Below are positions 29,560 through 38,863 of a stretch of DNA of 64,000 nucleotides, in pieces (the stretch's first letter is position 1; each line of letters begins with the position of its first letter). The stretch is from Pycnococcus provasolii (lineage: Eukaryota > Chlorophyta > Pseudoscourfieldiophyceae > Pseudoscourfieldiales). Below the pieces are notes generated by a model. The model searched no databases. It saw nothing but the letters and a program-made list of their open reading frames with translations, and was not told the DNA's origin. The DNA lies in contig CP150566.1 in NCBI GenBank assembly GCA_049487715.1, positions 620,001 to 684,000 on the forward strand, given 5' to 3'. A program made the translations under genes and the position numbers.

Positions 29560-30942
29560 TTATGGGTCCAGAGGAATAGCCGGCGCCATCTGCGGCTGCT
29601 GATCAAAACCTTCCGGCAAAACAAGCTGAATCGTCAACGGCTCGGGCATGGGAGGTGGCGGCGGGTTGCCCTCCGCGAGGTGCAGGCTCATTTCAACCTT
29701 TTCGTCTCCACGCAGGACGGAGAGATCCACCTGATCACCCACCGCAAGGCCGTCAAGGTTTCGGTACAGATCACCTGCTCCGTTGATGCGCTTATGGTTC
29801 AATTCCACTATGATGTCACCAAGAATGAGACGTCCATACTCGTCGCGGCGTGTCGGGCGCACGCCAGCCTCCTTGGCGGGACCTCCCTCCGTGGTGTCCA
29901 AAACAAGCACACCCTTCATTCCCAGCGCCTCGACGCTCGTCTCTGGCGCAAAGCTGATTCCAAGAATTGGACGTGTCACGCGGCCGTACTCGATGATCTG
30001 GTCAATCACGCCTTTGGCAGCATCCACGGGGATGGCGAACGAAACGCCGGCGGATGCGCCGCTTGGGCTGTAGATGGCCGTGTTGATGCCGACGAGCTCA
30101 CCCTGGCTGTTGAGCAGAGGCCCTCCCGAGTTGCCAGGATTGATGGCGGCATCCGTCTGAATGACGCCCTGAATCGGGCGTCCGGTGTTTCCGCTTTGAA
30201 TTTCGCGCCCCACGCCGCTCACGACGCCTCTTGTGAGCGTGTGGTCGAGTCCGAACGGGTTTCCAATGGCGTAGACGTTCTGTCCCACGGAGAGGCCCGT
30301 AGACGACCCGACGTCCACGGGCACGAGGTTATCTAAGGCCACCTTCCCATCTTCCCTGGGCTTGAGCTCGAGCACCGCAATGTCCTTGTCTTCGTCATAA
30401 CCGCACAGCTTCGCTTCGTACACTTCCTGGTTTGCGAGCGTGACACGCACGTCGCTTGCGCCACGCACGACGTGAAAGTTGGTGACGATGTGTCCCTTGT
30501 CGTCCCACGTGAATCCGCTTCCCGCACCCTGCGGCAGCTGGACTGGGTCCATGGTGAACGCGTCCTTTCTCGTTGCCAAGTTTTCGATGAAGACGACGCT
30601 GGGTCTGTTTCGCTCGAAGAGCGATATGGTCTGCGACTCCTCTGACGTGAGCGCGTGCGCCGGCTGCGTCGCGATGAGAGGGAAAGCGGGCGGCGCGACG
30701 GCGAGCACAGCCGCGGCCATCGCGCTCGCGAGCGCCTTTGCGATATTTTTCGCAGGAGAGGAGGGTGAGGATGAGGGTGTGTCCTGGGACGTGGTCTGGT
30801 GTGTCGTCGTCGCGTGGGATTCGTTTTTGTTGCTATTGATCGCTCTGTGCGCGCGGCTGCGCGTTGCCCTCTGATGCGCTTGGCATCGTCGAGGTGCTGC
30901 CGTGTTGCCGAAGTTTTTTCCTGAGGTGGTTGTGGTCATCAT
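29560..30942 (-). CDS. DEG1: Thylakoid-lumen DEG1-type serine protease with PDZ domain
   Basis: A 460-residue HtrA-family protease. A transit peptide (about 1-65) is followed by a lumenal signal ending ATQPAHA-L near residue 98. The trypsin-like domain has the triad His in HIVTNFHVVRG, Asp in DKDIAVLEL and Ser in NPGNSGGPLL. A PDZ domain starts after the VTRPILGISFAP segment. The wording VFIENLATRKDAFT and AIYSPSGASAGVSFAIPVD is that of plant DEG1, which degrades damaged photosystem II D1 protein and acts in the lumen. It lacks an ER signal, consistent with a primary plastid. The C-terminus is extended and Pro-rich. Start is one of two adjacent ATGs. Confidence 0.95.
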   Translation of the reverse strand: MMTTTTSGKNFGNTAAPRRCQAHQRATRSRAHRAINSNKNESHATTTHQTTSQDTPSSSPSSPAKNIAKALASAMAAAVLAVAPPAFPLIATQPAHALTSEESQTISLFERNRPSVVFIENLATRKDAFTMDPVQLPQGAGSGFTWDDKGHIVTNFHVVRGASDVRVTLANQEVYEAKLCGYDEDKDIAVLELKPREDGKVALDNLVPVDVGSSTGLSVGQNVYAIGNPFGLDHTLTRGVVSGVGREIQSGNTGRPIQGVIQTDAAINPGNSGGPLLNSQGELVGINTAIYSPSGASAGVSFAIPVDAAKGVIDQIIEYGRVTRPILGISFAPETSVEALGMKGVLVLDTTEGGPAKEAGVRPTRRDEYGRLILGDIIVELNHKRINGAGDLYRNLDGLAVGDQVDLSVLRGDEKVEMSLHLAEGNPPPPPMPEPLTIQLVLPEGFDQQPQMAPAIPLDP

Positions 30943-31607
30943 GCCGAGTGGTGTTTGTTGTTTGGCGAGACAGGTGCCACGTGCTCGTGGTTGGTTCCGC
31001 TTGTGATCGGGGAGGGGGCACGCGGGAGAGGGGAGAGGGAGAGGGGGGAGAGGGGGGGAACTGTAGGGGATGGAAACGCCGCGTAGATACGCAACGACCG
31101 GTGCGAGGCGTTATTAGGAAGATTGACGCGGAGAGAGGGAAAAATATCAATGCGGAAGCACAAGTGGAACCGGTGCCACCAGTACGACGGCGACGACGAC
31201 GACGACGAGGAAGCGGGAAAGCGAAAGGGAAGGAGCCGAGGACGCGACAAAATCTGTGATGTCACACGTTTTGGTTCTCCAATCCGGAGCGATTGGGATT
31301 GGGAGGGAACACGTTTCCCCTTTCCACATTGCTACGCTGCTTCTGATTTGTCTACTCCCTTGTCTCCAGACCAGACGCGCTTCTAAAGTGTATCCATCAG
31401 GCGACCGAATTCTGCTTTTGACCGAAGGAAGGGCAATGGCAATTCGCAAAGCAAAGCAACGGGGCCAGTTTGAGTTGGGGGTTTGTTGGGATCTTCTTTG
31501 GAAGGTTTCTTTTCGAACACCATTCGGGGTTCCCTGAGAAGTGACTTTTCTTCCCTGCCGCACAATTGATTCCCTCCTCCTCCGCATTTTATTTCTCCCC
31601 TCCCCGG
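30943..31607. other. Divergent intergenic region between DEG1 and the nucleotidase gene
   Basis: 665 bp with two outward-facing genes. It has a GA-rich stretch (31015-31065), a GAC trinucleotide run (31189-31208) and no coding frame of note. No telomere-like block was seen. Confidence 0.45.
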
Positions 31608-33599
31608 ATGACCACGCCCACCTTCGCCATGGCGCGCGCACTCCGATGCAACTCCGCGCTCCGTCCGACTCTGGCTAACCACGCGTGGAGGCGTCAACGG
31701 CGAAAGCATAAGTTGGGAGGACTCTTCCACTGCTCTGCCACCTCGCTGTCCACGGAGGACTCTCCGTCACCTTTACCGCCTGGGGATACGACTGCCTCGG
31801 CGACGTCATCAGCCGCCTCATCGGCATCGGGCTCCAGCTCCAAGTGGATCTCGTCGCCACCGCCGCCGCTCATCAGCGACGCCACGCCCGCGTGGACAGA
31901 CGAACTGTGGGCGTCGCCCGCGGAAAGAACTCGGCAAATCTTCTGCAACCGATCGCTCAACATGCACGGGGTGAAGGCGGTGGGATTCGACATGGACTAC
32001 ACGCTCGCTCAGTACATACCCGAAACGTTCGAGCAGCTCGCGTACAACCTCACGCTCGAAAAACTTGTCACCGTATTCGGCTACCCGCCCAAGGTGGCGG
32101 ACTTGAAGTTCGACCCGCACTACATGGTGCGTGGACTCACGGTGGACAAGAGGAGAGGGAACGTGCTCAAAATGGACAGGCACAAGTACGTGAAGATCGC
32201 GCAGCACGGGCTGCGCACGCTGTCGCGCGACGAACGCAAGGCGCTGTACGACGGCGTCGAGCAGCGCGAGTCGTTCGACGGAAAGGATTTTGCGCAGATC
32301 GATACGCTGTTCAGCCTCGCGGAGGCGTACCTGTTCATGCAGCTCGTGGAGATGCGCGACGGCGAGAGGATGCAGCAAAAGCAACAGCGGCAGCAGCAGC
32401 GGCAGGAGGAGGAGGAGGAGGAGGGTGGTGAAAACAACAAGCACCTGCCCGAAGGATCGTCGCCAAACGACTACAGCCACCTGTACCGTGACGTGCGCGC
32501 GGCGGTGGATCTTTGCCACCGTGACGGCAGTCTGAAGATGGCGGTGGCGGAGGAACCTTCCAAGTACATCTACGAGGACCCGAGTCTTCTGTCGCTCTTT
32601 CGCATGCTCCGCGACTCGGGGCGCCAGGTGTTCATCTGCACGAACAGCCTGTGGGACTACACAAACGTCGTCATGAACTATCTGCTGTACGGCCGAGTTG
32701 GGTCCGACAAGACGCTCGACTGGCTGTCGGAATTCGACGTCGTCATCGTGGGAAGCGGCAAACCCGCCTTCTTCCAGTCGGCGCCGAGGCCAATGTTCGA
32801 AGTCGACGTCGCGACGGGACTGCTGGCGAACACCGACGACGGGTCACCCGTCGCGCAGATTGGACTCGACGAGCCGCTGCCGGCGCTTGACGAGTACAAC
32901 ATGCGCGCGGACGAGGGAAGCGAGGCGAGCACGTCGTCGTCGGCGGGACCTGGAGAACCGTCCGCCGTCTACCAGGGGGGGCACTTCAAGCACCTCAACC
33001 GCATGCTGAACGTGAGGAGCGGAAGCCAGATTCTCTACGTTGGCGACCACATCTACGGCGACATCCTTCGCAGCAAGAAGCAGCTCGGCTGGCGCACGAT
33101 GCTGATTGTCCCCGAGCTCGCGGCTGAGATTGCGTGCTGGGAGAAGAATAATGAGATCCCGAGTGAGCTGCACCGTCTGAGAGACTTGAGAGACAGCATG
33201 AGCGACGAACTGCACCGCGTCGAGTTTACGCTCAAGACACTCGAGGAGCAGGCGGCGAATGGAAGCGGTGCCGAGGATGTGAGCGCCATCGGATCCATGG
33301 ATGACCTCGAAGCGAATGATGAGACGGTCGAGGACCTGCGCGTGCGCGCATGGCAGCTGCGCGATGCGCGCGACGCCATCAGAGCGGAGCACAAGTCCAG
33401 GCTTCGCGTGTACCACGAGTCATTCCACCCCGTCTGGGGACAGCTCCTGAAAACAGGGTATCAGAATAGCCGGATGGCGCACCAGATTTCGCGCTTCGCT
33501 TGCCTGTACACATCGCACGTGGCGAACATGCGGTACTACTCGCCGGAGCGAAGCTATCGCAGTCGCGAGGATTACCTTCCTCACGAGGGTGGAAACTAG
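31608..33599 (+). CDS. HAD-family cytosolic-IMP-GMP-type 5'-nucleotidase
   Basis: A 663-residue protein related to NT5C2/purine 5'-nucleotidases. The motif I DxDxT is in GFDMDYTLAQYIPET (about residue 127), followed by the family-typical region YNLTLEKLVTVFGYP and FDPHYMVRGLTVDKRRGNV. Motif II is near RQVFICTNSLWDYTNVVMNY. Motif III/IV are likely in GSQILYVGDHIYGDILRSKK, the aspartate pair for Mg. A Gln/Glu-rich insert (about 240-290) is unusual. The N-terminus is basic and Ser-rich, possibly a plastid or mitochondrial transit peptide. Alternative ATG 31629 (GCCATGG) has a better context than 31608. Confidence 0.88.
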   Translation: MTTPTFAMARALRCNSALRPTLANHAWRRQRRKHKLGGLFHCSATSLSTEDSPSPLPPGDTTASATSSAASSASGSSSKWISSPPPPLISDATPAWTDELWASPAERTRQIFCNRSLNMHGVKAVGFDMDYTLAQYIPETFEQLAYNLTLEKLVTVFGYPPKVADLKFDPHYMVRGLTVDKRRGNVLKMDRHKYVKIAQHGLRTLSRDERKALYDGVEQRESFDGKDFAQIDTLFSLAEAYLFMQLVEMRDGERMQQKQQRQQQRQEEEEEEGGENNKHLPEGSSPNDYSHLYRDVRAAVDLCHRDGSLKMAVAEEPSKYIYEDPSLLSLFRMLRDSGRQVFICTNSLWDYTNVVMNYLLYGRVGSDKTLDWLSEFDVVIVGSGKPAFFQSAPRPMFEVDVATGLLANTDDGSPVAQIGLDEPLPALDEYNMRADEGSEASTSSSAGPGEPSAVYQGGHFKHLNRMLNVRSGSQILYVGDHIYGDILRSKKQLGWRTMLIVPELAAEIACWEKNNEIPSELHRLRDLRDSMSDELHRVEFTLKTLEEQAANGSGAEDVSAIGSMDDLEANDETVEDLRVRAWQLRDARDAIRAEHKSRLRVYHESFHPVWGQLLKTGYQNSRMAHQISRFACLYTSHVANMRYYSPERSYRSREDYLPHEGGN

Positions 33600-33673
33600 A
33601 GTGTGTTGGACGACCGTTGGACAAAAGTAATAGTACGTTCAATTTTTTCTTGAAGTAATACTGAAAGTAAGAA

Positions 33674-36600
33674 TCACAAAAGTCGATTTTTCATCGCGTC
33701 GATTCGCCGGAGCACGTCGCCGCGTGTTCTGTCTAGCTCCTCCGCGATGCTCGTTTGAACATCGAGCGGAAGGGACGCGTACATATCAATGAGATCTCCG
33801 TCCACGACGTGCTTGATCGGAGCGTAGCACGCGCGCCACTCCATGTGGTCACGCCCACAAAGAGGCGGAGCCTCCTGCCTCAGATGAAGCTCGAGATTCA
33901 GGAAGAAGTCTGCATCCTCGCGTGTCGCAAAGGGAACGAGCGCACGGATGGCACCGCTCACCGTCGCACCTAACAGCAGCTCCGTACCTCCAGGCTGCAG
34001 TGTCGCAACGTCCATGGCAGTGATCACGTCGCCGACGTGGAAGTGCGCGGCAACGTCGAGCTTGTGGCGCTTATCCGTGAACCCTCCCGTGGGATCGTCG
34101 TCCACTTCAACGGAAGCATTCTCATTCAGGCGGAGCACGAAGGCATTCCCAAATTTGTCCGCCCCCGCGACCGTGTCGTAGTCCAGCCGTCGGCACGCCG
34201 TCATGTGGCGCGGAAGAACGTCGTCGGCGACGACGTACAGCGAATTTTCCAAGCTGCGGTACTTGACGATCGACACGCTCTCGCAGACGTCGGCAACGTA
34301 CACGCGAGATCCGTACGTCTCGATCGACTTGATGACGGTGGGAAACCCCGCGAGCTCGCACTTGCGAAGAAGCCGCTTCAAGCCCATGTCGTACAGTCGC
34401 AGCGTGCCGCCGACGCCCACGAGAAGCTTTCCCTGAAACGCGCAGAGGCACATGGGAACGTCGTCCTTCACGCGTGTCGTGTGCACGAGCTCGAGCGAGT
34501 GTTGGTCGTCTTCGCCGCGGCGCGATCGTCGGTAGCGGAAAATGTGCAGATAGCCGCCGTCGTGCACGCGACGAGGGAGGTAACAGAGATTCCGGCCAGT
34601 GGCAACCGCGACGAGCGTCTCGTTGCCGCGATGCTCGGGGAACGTGACTGGGCAAATCGCAGTCACATTCTCGTACCCGGGAGACGAGCCATCCGCCGCC
34701 GACGATGCCGATGCCGCCTCCGCCTCCGCCTTCGACCCGCCGTCGGCTGTATTCAGCTCGTGCGTGAAGATCACCTCGCCGCTCCTGGGGTCGACGATGT
34801 GCACGCAGCTTGCCCAAGACCCGCTTGCCGCTCTCGAGGGTCCAAGTACAGCGCGCTCGTCGAGAAAAGCCGCAGCCGCCTCGGCGTCGTCGGGAAGCGA
34901 CTCTTCAGCAATCGGCTTCACGTTCGCATCGGCACAACCAACGATGGCCGTCTGATACTCCTCCATGAGGCAGAGGCTCCGTCCCGTGTAGCGAATTCGG
35001 CACTTCATGGCATGGAAGCGTTCGCCGATGTCGTCGAAGCTGAATATGCGCAGCAGATTGTCTTCCACAGCCACCACGCAGTCGAGGCTCTGCGCCGAGC
35101 TGAACGGACTCGCATGCTTGAGGGCGGAGCAGCTAACGGGAACGAGCACGGCGCCTCCTCCCACCCCGCCCCCTCCCGCACGCGACCCGTCCGTTCGGTG
35201 GTATCCCAGGTACGTCCGACTCGACAGCGCGAGCATTGCCGATCGCGTGCCATTGTCGACGCGCACTTCGTGCAGCCGGGGCGGGCGATTTCCGAGGAAG
35301 CGCATGCGCGTGTTGCTCAGCGTGCCTGTGATAATATCCACCTCGTTCTGCACGAGCACGCCATTTGAAAGGCCACAGCAGAGATTGAGCGCGCCGTCAC
35401 CGTAGTCAACGAGAAGAAGGCTCGCGGGATTTGCCGCTACAGCCTGCAACGACACCACAGTCAGTGGATCCTCCTCCTCGACGGGGAGTGCGACCACCTT
35501 AAGCGTGTTGTCATAACTGCCCACCGCCGCAAAGCGTGCTCGCAGCTGGCCCTCCGGCACCGGCGCGATGGACAGGCAAGCCACGTCGCCGCCGCCGCCG
35601 CCACCTGCGGACGTCGTCACATCCAAGCGCTTCTCAAAATCTTCCTGCAGAGTTCCATCCGGCGCGAGCTCAAAGTAAACGAGCGTCCCTCCCGTGAGCG
35701 CGGCGACAAGCTGGGTTCGATTCGACGCAACGTGCGTCACAGTGCGCCTGCCTGGCGCATGCCACTCAGTCACGCGCCCGTCGCCGGTGATGATCCGCAT
35801 GCCGCCGGGATGCGTCTGCACGTGAGTGTCGTCGCCGAGGAGAGCGACATGCATCGTTGTGACGTCGAGCATGAAGTTCGTGTTTCCCTCACCAACCTCC
35901 TCCACCGTCTCATCCACACGCAAAAGCATCGTCTTGCCGTCGAAGCTCACGAGAATAAACAATTCAAAATCGTCGTCGCGGCGCTGCTTGAGCGTCCAAA
36001 CGCCCGTCGCGGTGCCAGGGAGCTGGTTCTCGGCAAGAGTCGTGACACTGATCCCCGCTCGCATCACCTTAAGATGGCTGTTGACACCCTGCCCACAAAG
36101 CGCGTAAATCTGCGGAGATTCCTCGGCGAGCATGTTGGAAACACGCATGGTCGTGATGGGAGCGTGGCTTTCGAGGGACTGTGTGAGGAAGAGGTTGCGA
36201 AGTGGCCGCAGCGTGATTTCGGGCGCGGCGTCCCGCCGCGCAGCTGGCGAGTCGTCCATCGGCGTGGGGCTGTCCGACGTCGCGCACGCGTCGCCATCGT
36301 CGCCGTCACCCATGCCCAGAAACTGGTACATGCCGTGGTCACCAAACTCCGACGCCGCGAAAAGAAATCCCGTCTTGAGCACGTGCATGCTCACGCAGGG
36401 GGGGATGGTGTCGAAGTGCTTGACGGTCAGCTGAACGGGCACGCCGGCACCGTCGAGGCTGAGCGATATTTTGTACAAGTCGCCGTACTCGCTTTGAGCC
36501 ATCACGAAGAACATCTTCTTCTGCTTGTGCGACGTGGCGCACGTGATGAGCGTCCCACGCTCGCGCGGCAGGTCCGCCCTTCGTGGTAGAACAGCCTCCA

Positions 36601-37498
36601 TTTGATTTGCCGCGATTATGATCGCCGCCTGCTCGCGTCCTGCGTTGGCAGCCGCCATAGGATTGAGGTACCTGACGCAGTCTTCGCACATGACAAGAAC
36701 GCCTCCGGGTCCATCGCCGCCGCCGGGAACGGCAACAAGCATGGACGCTCCTGCATCCGCCGGTTCGCTCCACACAACGTGCACGTGGTTCGTACCCAGG
36801 TCGAGCTCGTACAACGTCAGCATCTTCTGCCGAAGCGGGACTATCGTGGCTTCTGCGGCGTCTCTGTCTCTCTGCATGCGCCGACGAGATTGTAGCAGCT
36901 CGTCCGCGTCGGTGTAGTCCGTCTCGAGCGCGGCAAAGACGGGGTTGTCGAACCCCACGTCGAGCGCGCACATGTGGTGCGTGACGGTGCTCGACTTGCT
37001 CGCTTCCAGGGGAGACGAGATGGTAAGCCTTGCTTCCGTGTCGCGCGACATGATGTACACAATTTTCTGCTTTTCGAGCGCGGCGATCATAACCGCACGT
37101 CCCTGCGGGTCGGAGACGACGAACTGTCCCGGCACGACGCGCCGGCATCCCGGCCTACCGAACGTCTCGACGTGCGCCCTCTTGAACTTGGAGCCCTCGT
37201 ACTCGAGTATGGCGACGCGCCCACTGTCCGATCCGACGACGAGGTAGTCCCGTGTCGCTCCCGCGAGGCGAAAGGTTGCGAGGCTGCGTATTGCGCCGAA
37301 CACGTCGGTGGATGAGACGAGCGTGAGCGTCCCGTCCGCCGCGGGTCTGAGGAGGTCAATGCGCGTGGCTGCCCTGACGGCGACCATCTCGACCGCCTTG
37401 GGCGCGGAGAAGGAGCCGTATGCGGAGGTGGTGACTGACGCTTGCGCGTGCAGCGTGGTAGCGAGCACGTGCATGGGCGCCTGCTTGCCCGTCGCCAT
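33674..37498 (-). CDS. SF3B3: Splicing factor 3B subunit 3 (SF3b130/Rse1)
   Basis: A 1274-residue protein of the DDB1/CPSF-A family of three interlocked beta-propellers, part of the U2 snRNP SF3b complex for branch-site recognition. N-terminus (HVLATTLHAQASVTTSAYGS, then VFGAIRSLATFRLAG and DYLVVGSDSGRVAILEYE) and C-terminus (LPLDVQTSIAEELDRTRGDV, near-final) both match SF3B3. Length is slightly over the usual ~1217 because of Gly/Ala-rich and Asp-rich inserts. The ATG at 37498 (MATGKQAPMH) is chosen; upstream frame is open but not family-like. Divergent from GH54 with 159 bp between start codons. Confidence 0.95.
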   Translation of the reverse strand: MATGKQAPMHVLATTLHAQASVTTSAYGSFSAPKAVEMVAVRAATRIDLLRPAADGTLTLVSSTDVFGAIRSLATFRLAGATRDYLVVGSDSGRVAILEYEGSKFKRAHVETFGRPGCRRVVPGQFVVSDPQGRAVMIAALEKQKIVYIMSRDTEARLTISSPLEASKSSTVTHHMCALDVGFDNPVFAALETDYTDADELLQSRRRMQRDRDAAEATIVPLRQKMLTLYELDLGTNHVHVVWSEPADAGASMLVAVPGGGDGPGGVLVMCEDCVRYLNPMAAANAGREQAAIIIAANQMEAVLPRRADLPRERGTLITCATSHKQKKMFFVMAQSEYGDLYKISLSLDGAGVPVQLTVKHFDTIPPCVSMHVLKTGFLFAASEFGDHGMYQFLGMGDGDDGDACATSDSPTPMDDSPAARRDAAPEITLRPLRNLFLTQSLESHAPITTMRVSNMLAEESPQIYALCGQGVNSHLKVMRAGISVTTLAENQLPGTATGVWTLKQRRDDDFELFILVSFDGKTMLLRVDETVEEVGEGNTNFMLDVTTMHVALLGDDTHVQTHPGGMRIITGDGRVTEWHAPGRRTVTHVASNRTQLVAALTGGTLVYFELAPDGTLQEDFEKRLDVTTSAGGGGGGDVACLSIAPVPEGQLRARFAAVGSYDNTLKVVALPVEEEDPLTVVSLQAVAANPASLLLVDYGDGALNLCCGLSNGVLVQNEVDIITGTLSNTRMRFLGNRPPRLHEVRVDNGTRSAMLALSSRTYLGYHRTDGSRAGGGGVGGGAVLVPVSCSALKHASPFSSAQSLDCVVAVEDNLLRIFSFDDIGERFHAMKCRIRYTGRSLCLMEEYQTAIVGCADANVKPIAEESLPDDAEAAAAFLDERAVLGPSRAASGSWASCVHIVDPRSGEVIFTHELNTADGGSKAEAEAASASSAADGSSPGYENVTAICPVTFPEHRGNETLVAVATGRNLCYLPRRVHDGGYLHIFRYRRSRRGEDDQHSLELVHTTRVKDDVPMCLCAFQGKLLVGVGGTLRLYDMGLKRLLRKCELAGFPTVIKSIETYGSRVYVADVCESVSIVKYRSLENSLYVVADDVLPRHMTACRRLDYDTVAGADKFGNAFVLRLNENASVEVDDDPTGGFTDKRHKLDVAAHFHVGDVITAMDVATLQPGGTELLLGATVSGAIRALVPFATREDADFFLNLELHLRQEAPPLCGRDHMEWRACYAPIKHVVDGDLIDMYASLPLDVQTSIAEELDRTRGDVLRRIDAMKNRLL

Positions 37499-37657
37499 CG
37501 CCGGAGGGTTCGCCGGCAAGAGAGGGCACGCAGGGAGCGCCGCCACCGGAAAGGGGAAAGGGGTCCCGATTAGGGGTTCGAGGAGGAGAGGGCATGGAGG
37601 AGCCCCTGTGCCCCTGTGCCCCTTTCCCCGCACGTTACTTTAGAGTGTTCCTGCGAC
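37499..37657. promoter_or_regulatory. Short bidirectional promoter of SF3B3 and GH54 genes
   Basis: Only 159 bp separate the two start codons. A telomere-like GATTAGGGGTT at 37568-37578 reads AACCCCTAATC toward SF3B3, 70-80 bp upstream of its ATG. There is no other repeat. A housekeeping and a secreted-hydrolase gene would share this element. Confidence 0.5.
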
Positions 37658-38767
37658 ATGCCCAGCGGGCGCGACGTAGCCGCTCGCCTGCTCGTGTGCT
37701 TGCTGCTCGCACAACGACCTTCGCTCGCACCTGCGGCCAGGCACGTGGAGACGCGCGCAGCAAAGAGCACGCTCAAGCTGCCGTGCGACATATACGCCGC
37801 TGCTGAAACGCCGTGCGTCGCAGCGCACGCCATCACGCGCGCACTCTACGCCAACTACGGCGGCCCGCTCTACGTTCTGAAGCGCACGTCTGACGGCGCA
37901 CTTCACGCAATTACGCCGGTGGAGCCTGGTGGACCCGCAAACGCCAAGGACCACGACGACTTCTGCGCGGGAAGCTTCTGCAATATACACCGCATCGTCG
38001 ACCAGTCCGGCCGGGGCAACCACCTCGACACCGCACCCGGTGGCGGGAGCGTTCCGACCGCAGACCGCGCGGTCGACGCATCGCGCGAGTCGCTCGTCGT
38101 GTACGGTGGAAGCAAGGTGTACGCGGCGTACTTCGAGGGGGGAATGGGCTACCGCAACGACAACACCTCCGGTGTGGCTGTGGGGGACGAACCAGAGTCC
38201 ATGTACATGGTCACCTCAGGGGACCACTTCAACAACGGTTGCTGTTTCGACTACGGCAACGCAGAGACTGACAACAACGACGACGGCGCTGGCACGATGG
38301 AGGCTATCTACTGGGGTAACGTGAACATTTGGGGATCGGGCGAGGGTGTCAAAGGTCCTTGGGTGATGGGCGACCTGGAGAACGGCCTGTTTGCCGGCAA
38401 CCATACACGGCAACAACCCGGCAACAAGCCTCTCGATGGCCTTCGCTTTGTCGCTGCGATGGTGAAGGGTCGTTCGGGCAACCACTGGGCAATCAAGGGC
38501 GGCGACGCCACGAGAGCTGGTGCGTTGCAGTACATGTTCGAAGGACCTCGCCCACCGGGTTACGAGGTGATGAAGAAGCAGGGCGCAATCCTTCTTGGCA
38601 TCGGCGGCGACAACAGCAACTGGTCTGTTGGGACATTCTACGAGGGTGCGATGACGAGTAGCTACGCGAGTGACGCGACGGAGGAGAGAGTGTTTCAGAG
38701 CATTGTGGAAGCGAAGTACCAAATCGCGCCAACAACATCGAGGAGGCGTGCAAATTCAGTTGTGTAA
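37658..38767 (+). CDS. Secreted alpha-L-arabinofuranosidase, GH54 catalytic domain only
   Basis: A 369-residue protein; ATG 37658 (MPSGRDVAARLL) gives an N-terminal signal peptide. After LKLPCDIYAAAETPCVAAH the sequence follows the GH54 catalytic domain closely: ALYANYGGPLYVLKR, IVDQSGRGNHL, NNGCCFDYGNAETD (nucleophile Glu) and LGIGGDNSNWSVGTFYEG (acid/base Asp). It cuts arabinofuranosyl side chains from arabinan, arabinoxylan or similar. The family's C-terminal arabinose-binding domain (CBM42) is absent; the protein stops shortly after the catalytic domain. GH54 is best known from fungi and some bacteria, so its origin here is of interest. Cysteines are conserved for three disulfides. Confidence 0.93.
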   Translation: MPSGRDVAARLLVCLLLAQRPSLAPAARHVETRAAKSTLKLPCDIYAAAETPCVAAHAITRALYANYGGPLYVLKRTSDGALHAITPVEPGGPANAKDHDDFCAGSFCNIHRIVDQSGRGNHLDTAPGGGSVPTADRAVDASRESLVVYGGSKVYAAYFEGGMGYRNDNTSGVAVGDEPESMYMVTSGDHFNNGCCFDYGNAETDNNDDGAGTMEAIYWGNVNIWGSGEGVKGPWVMGDLENGLFAGNHTRQQPGNKPLDGLRFVAAMVKGRSGNHWAIKGGDATRAGALQYMFEGPRPPGYEVMKKQGAILLGIGGDNSNWSVGTFYEGAMTSSYASDATEERVFQSIVEAKYQIAPTTSRRRANSVV

Positions 38768-38863
38768 TATAGTTCACAGCTTTTCTTTTACTGTAGGAAT
38801 GAACGTGTAAAAAGAAGGAAGGAAGGAAAAACAAACTTTACTATACTTTTTTTCTATCAACAG

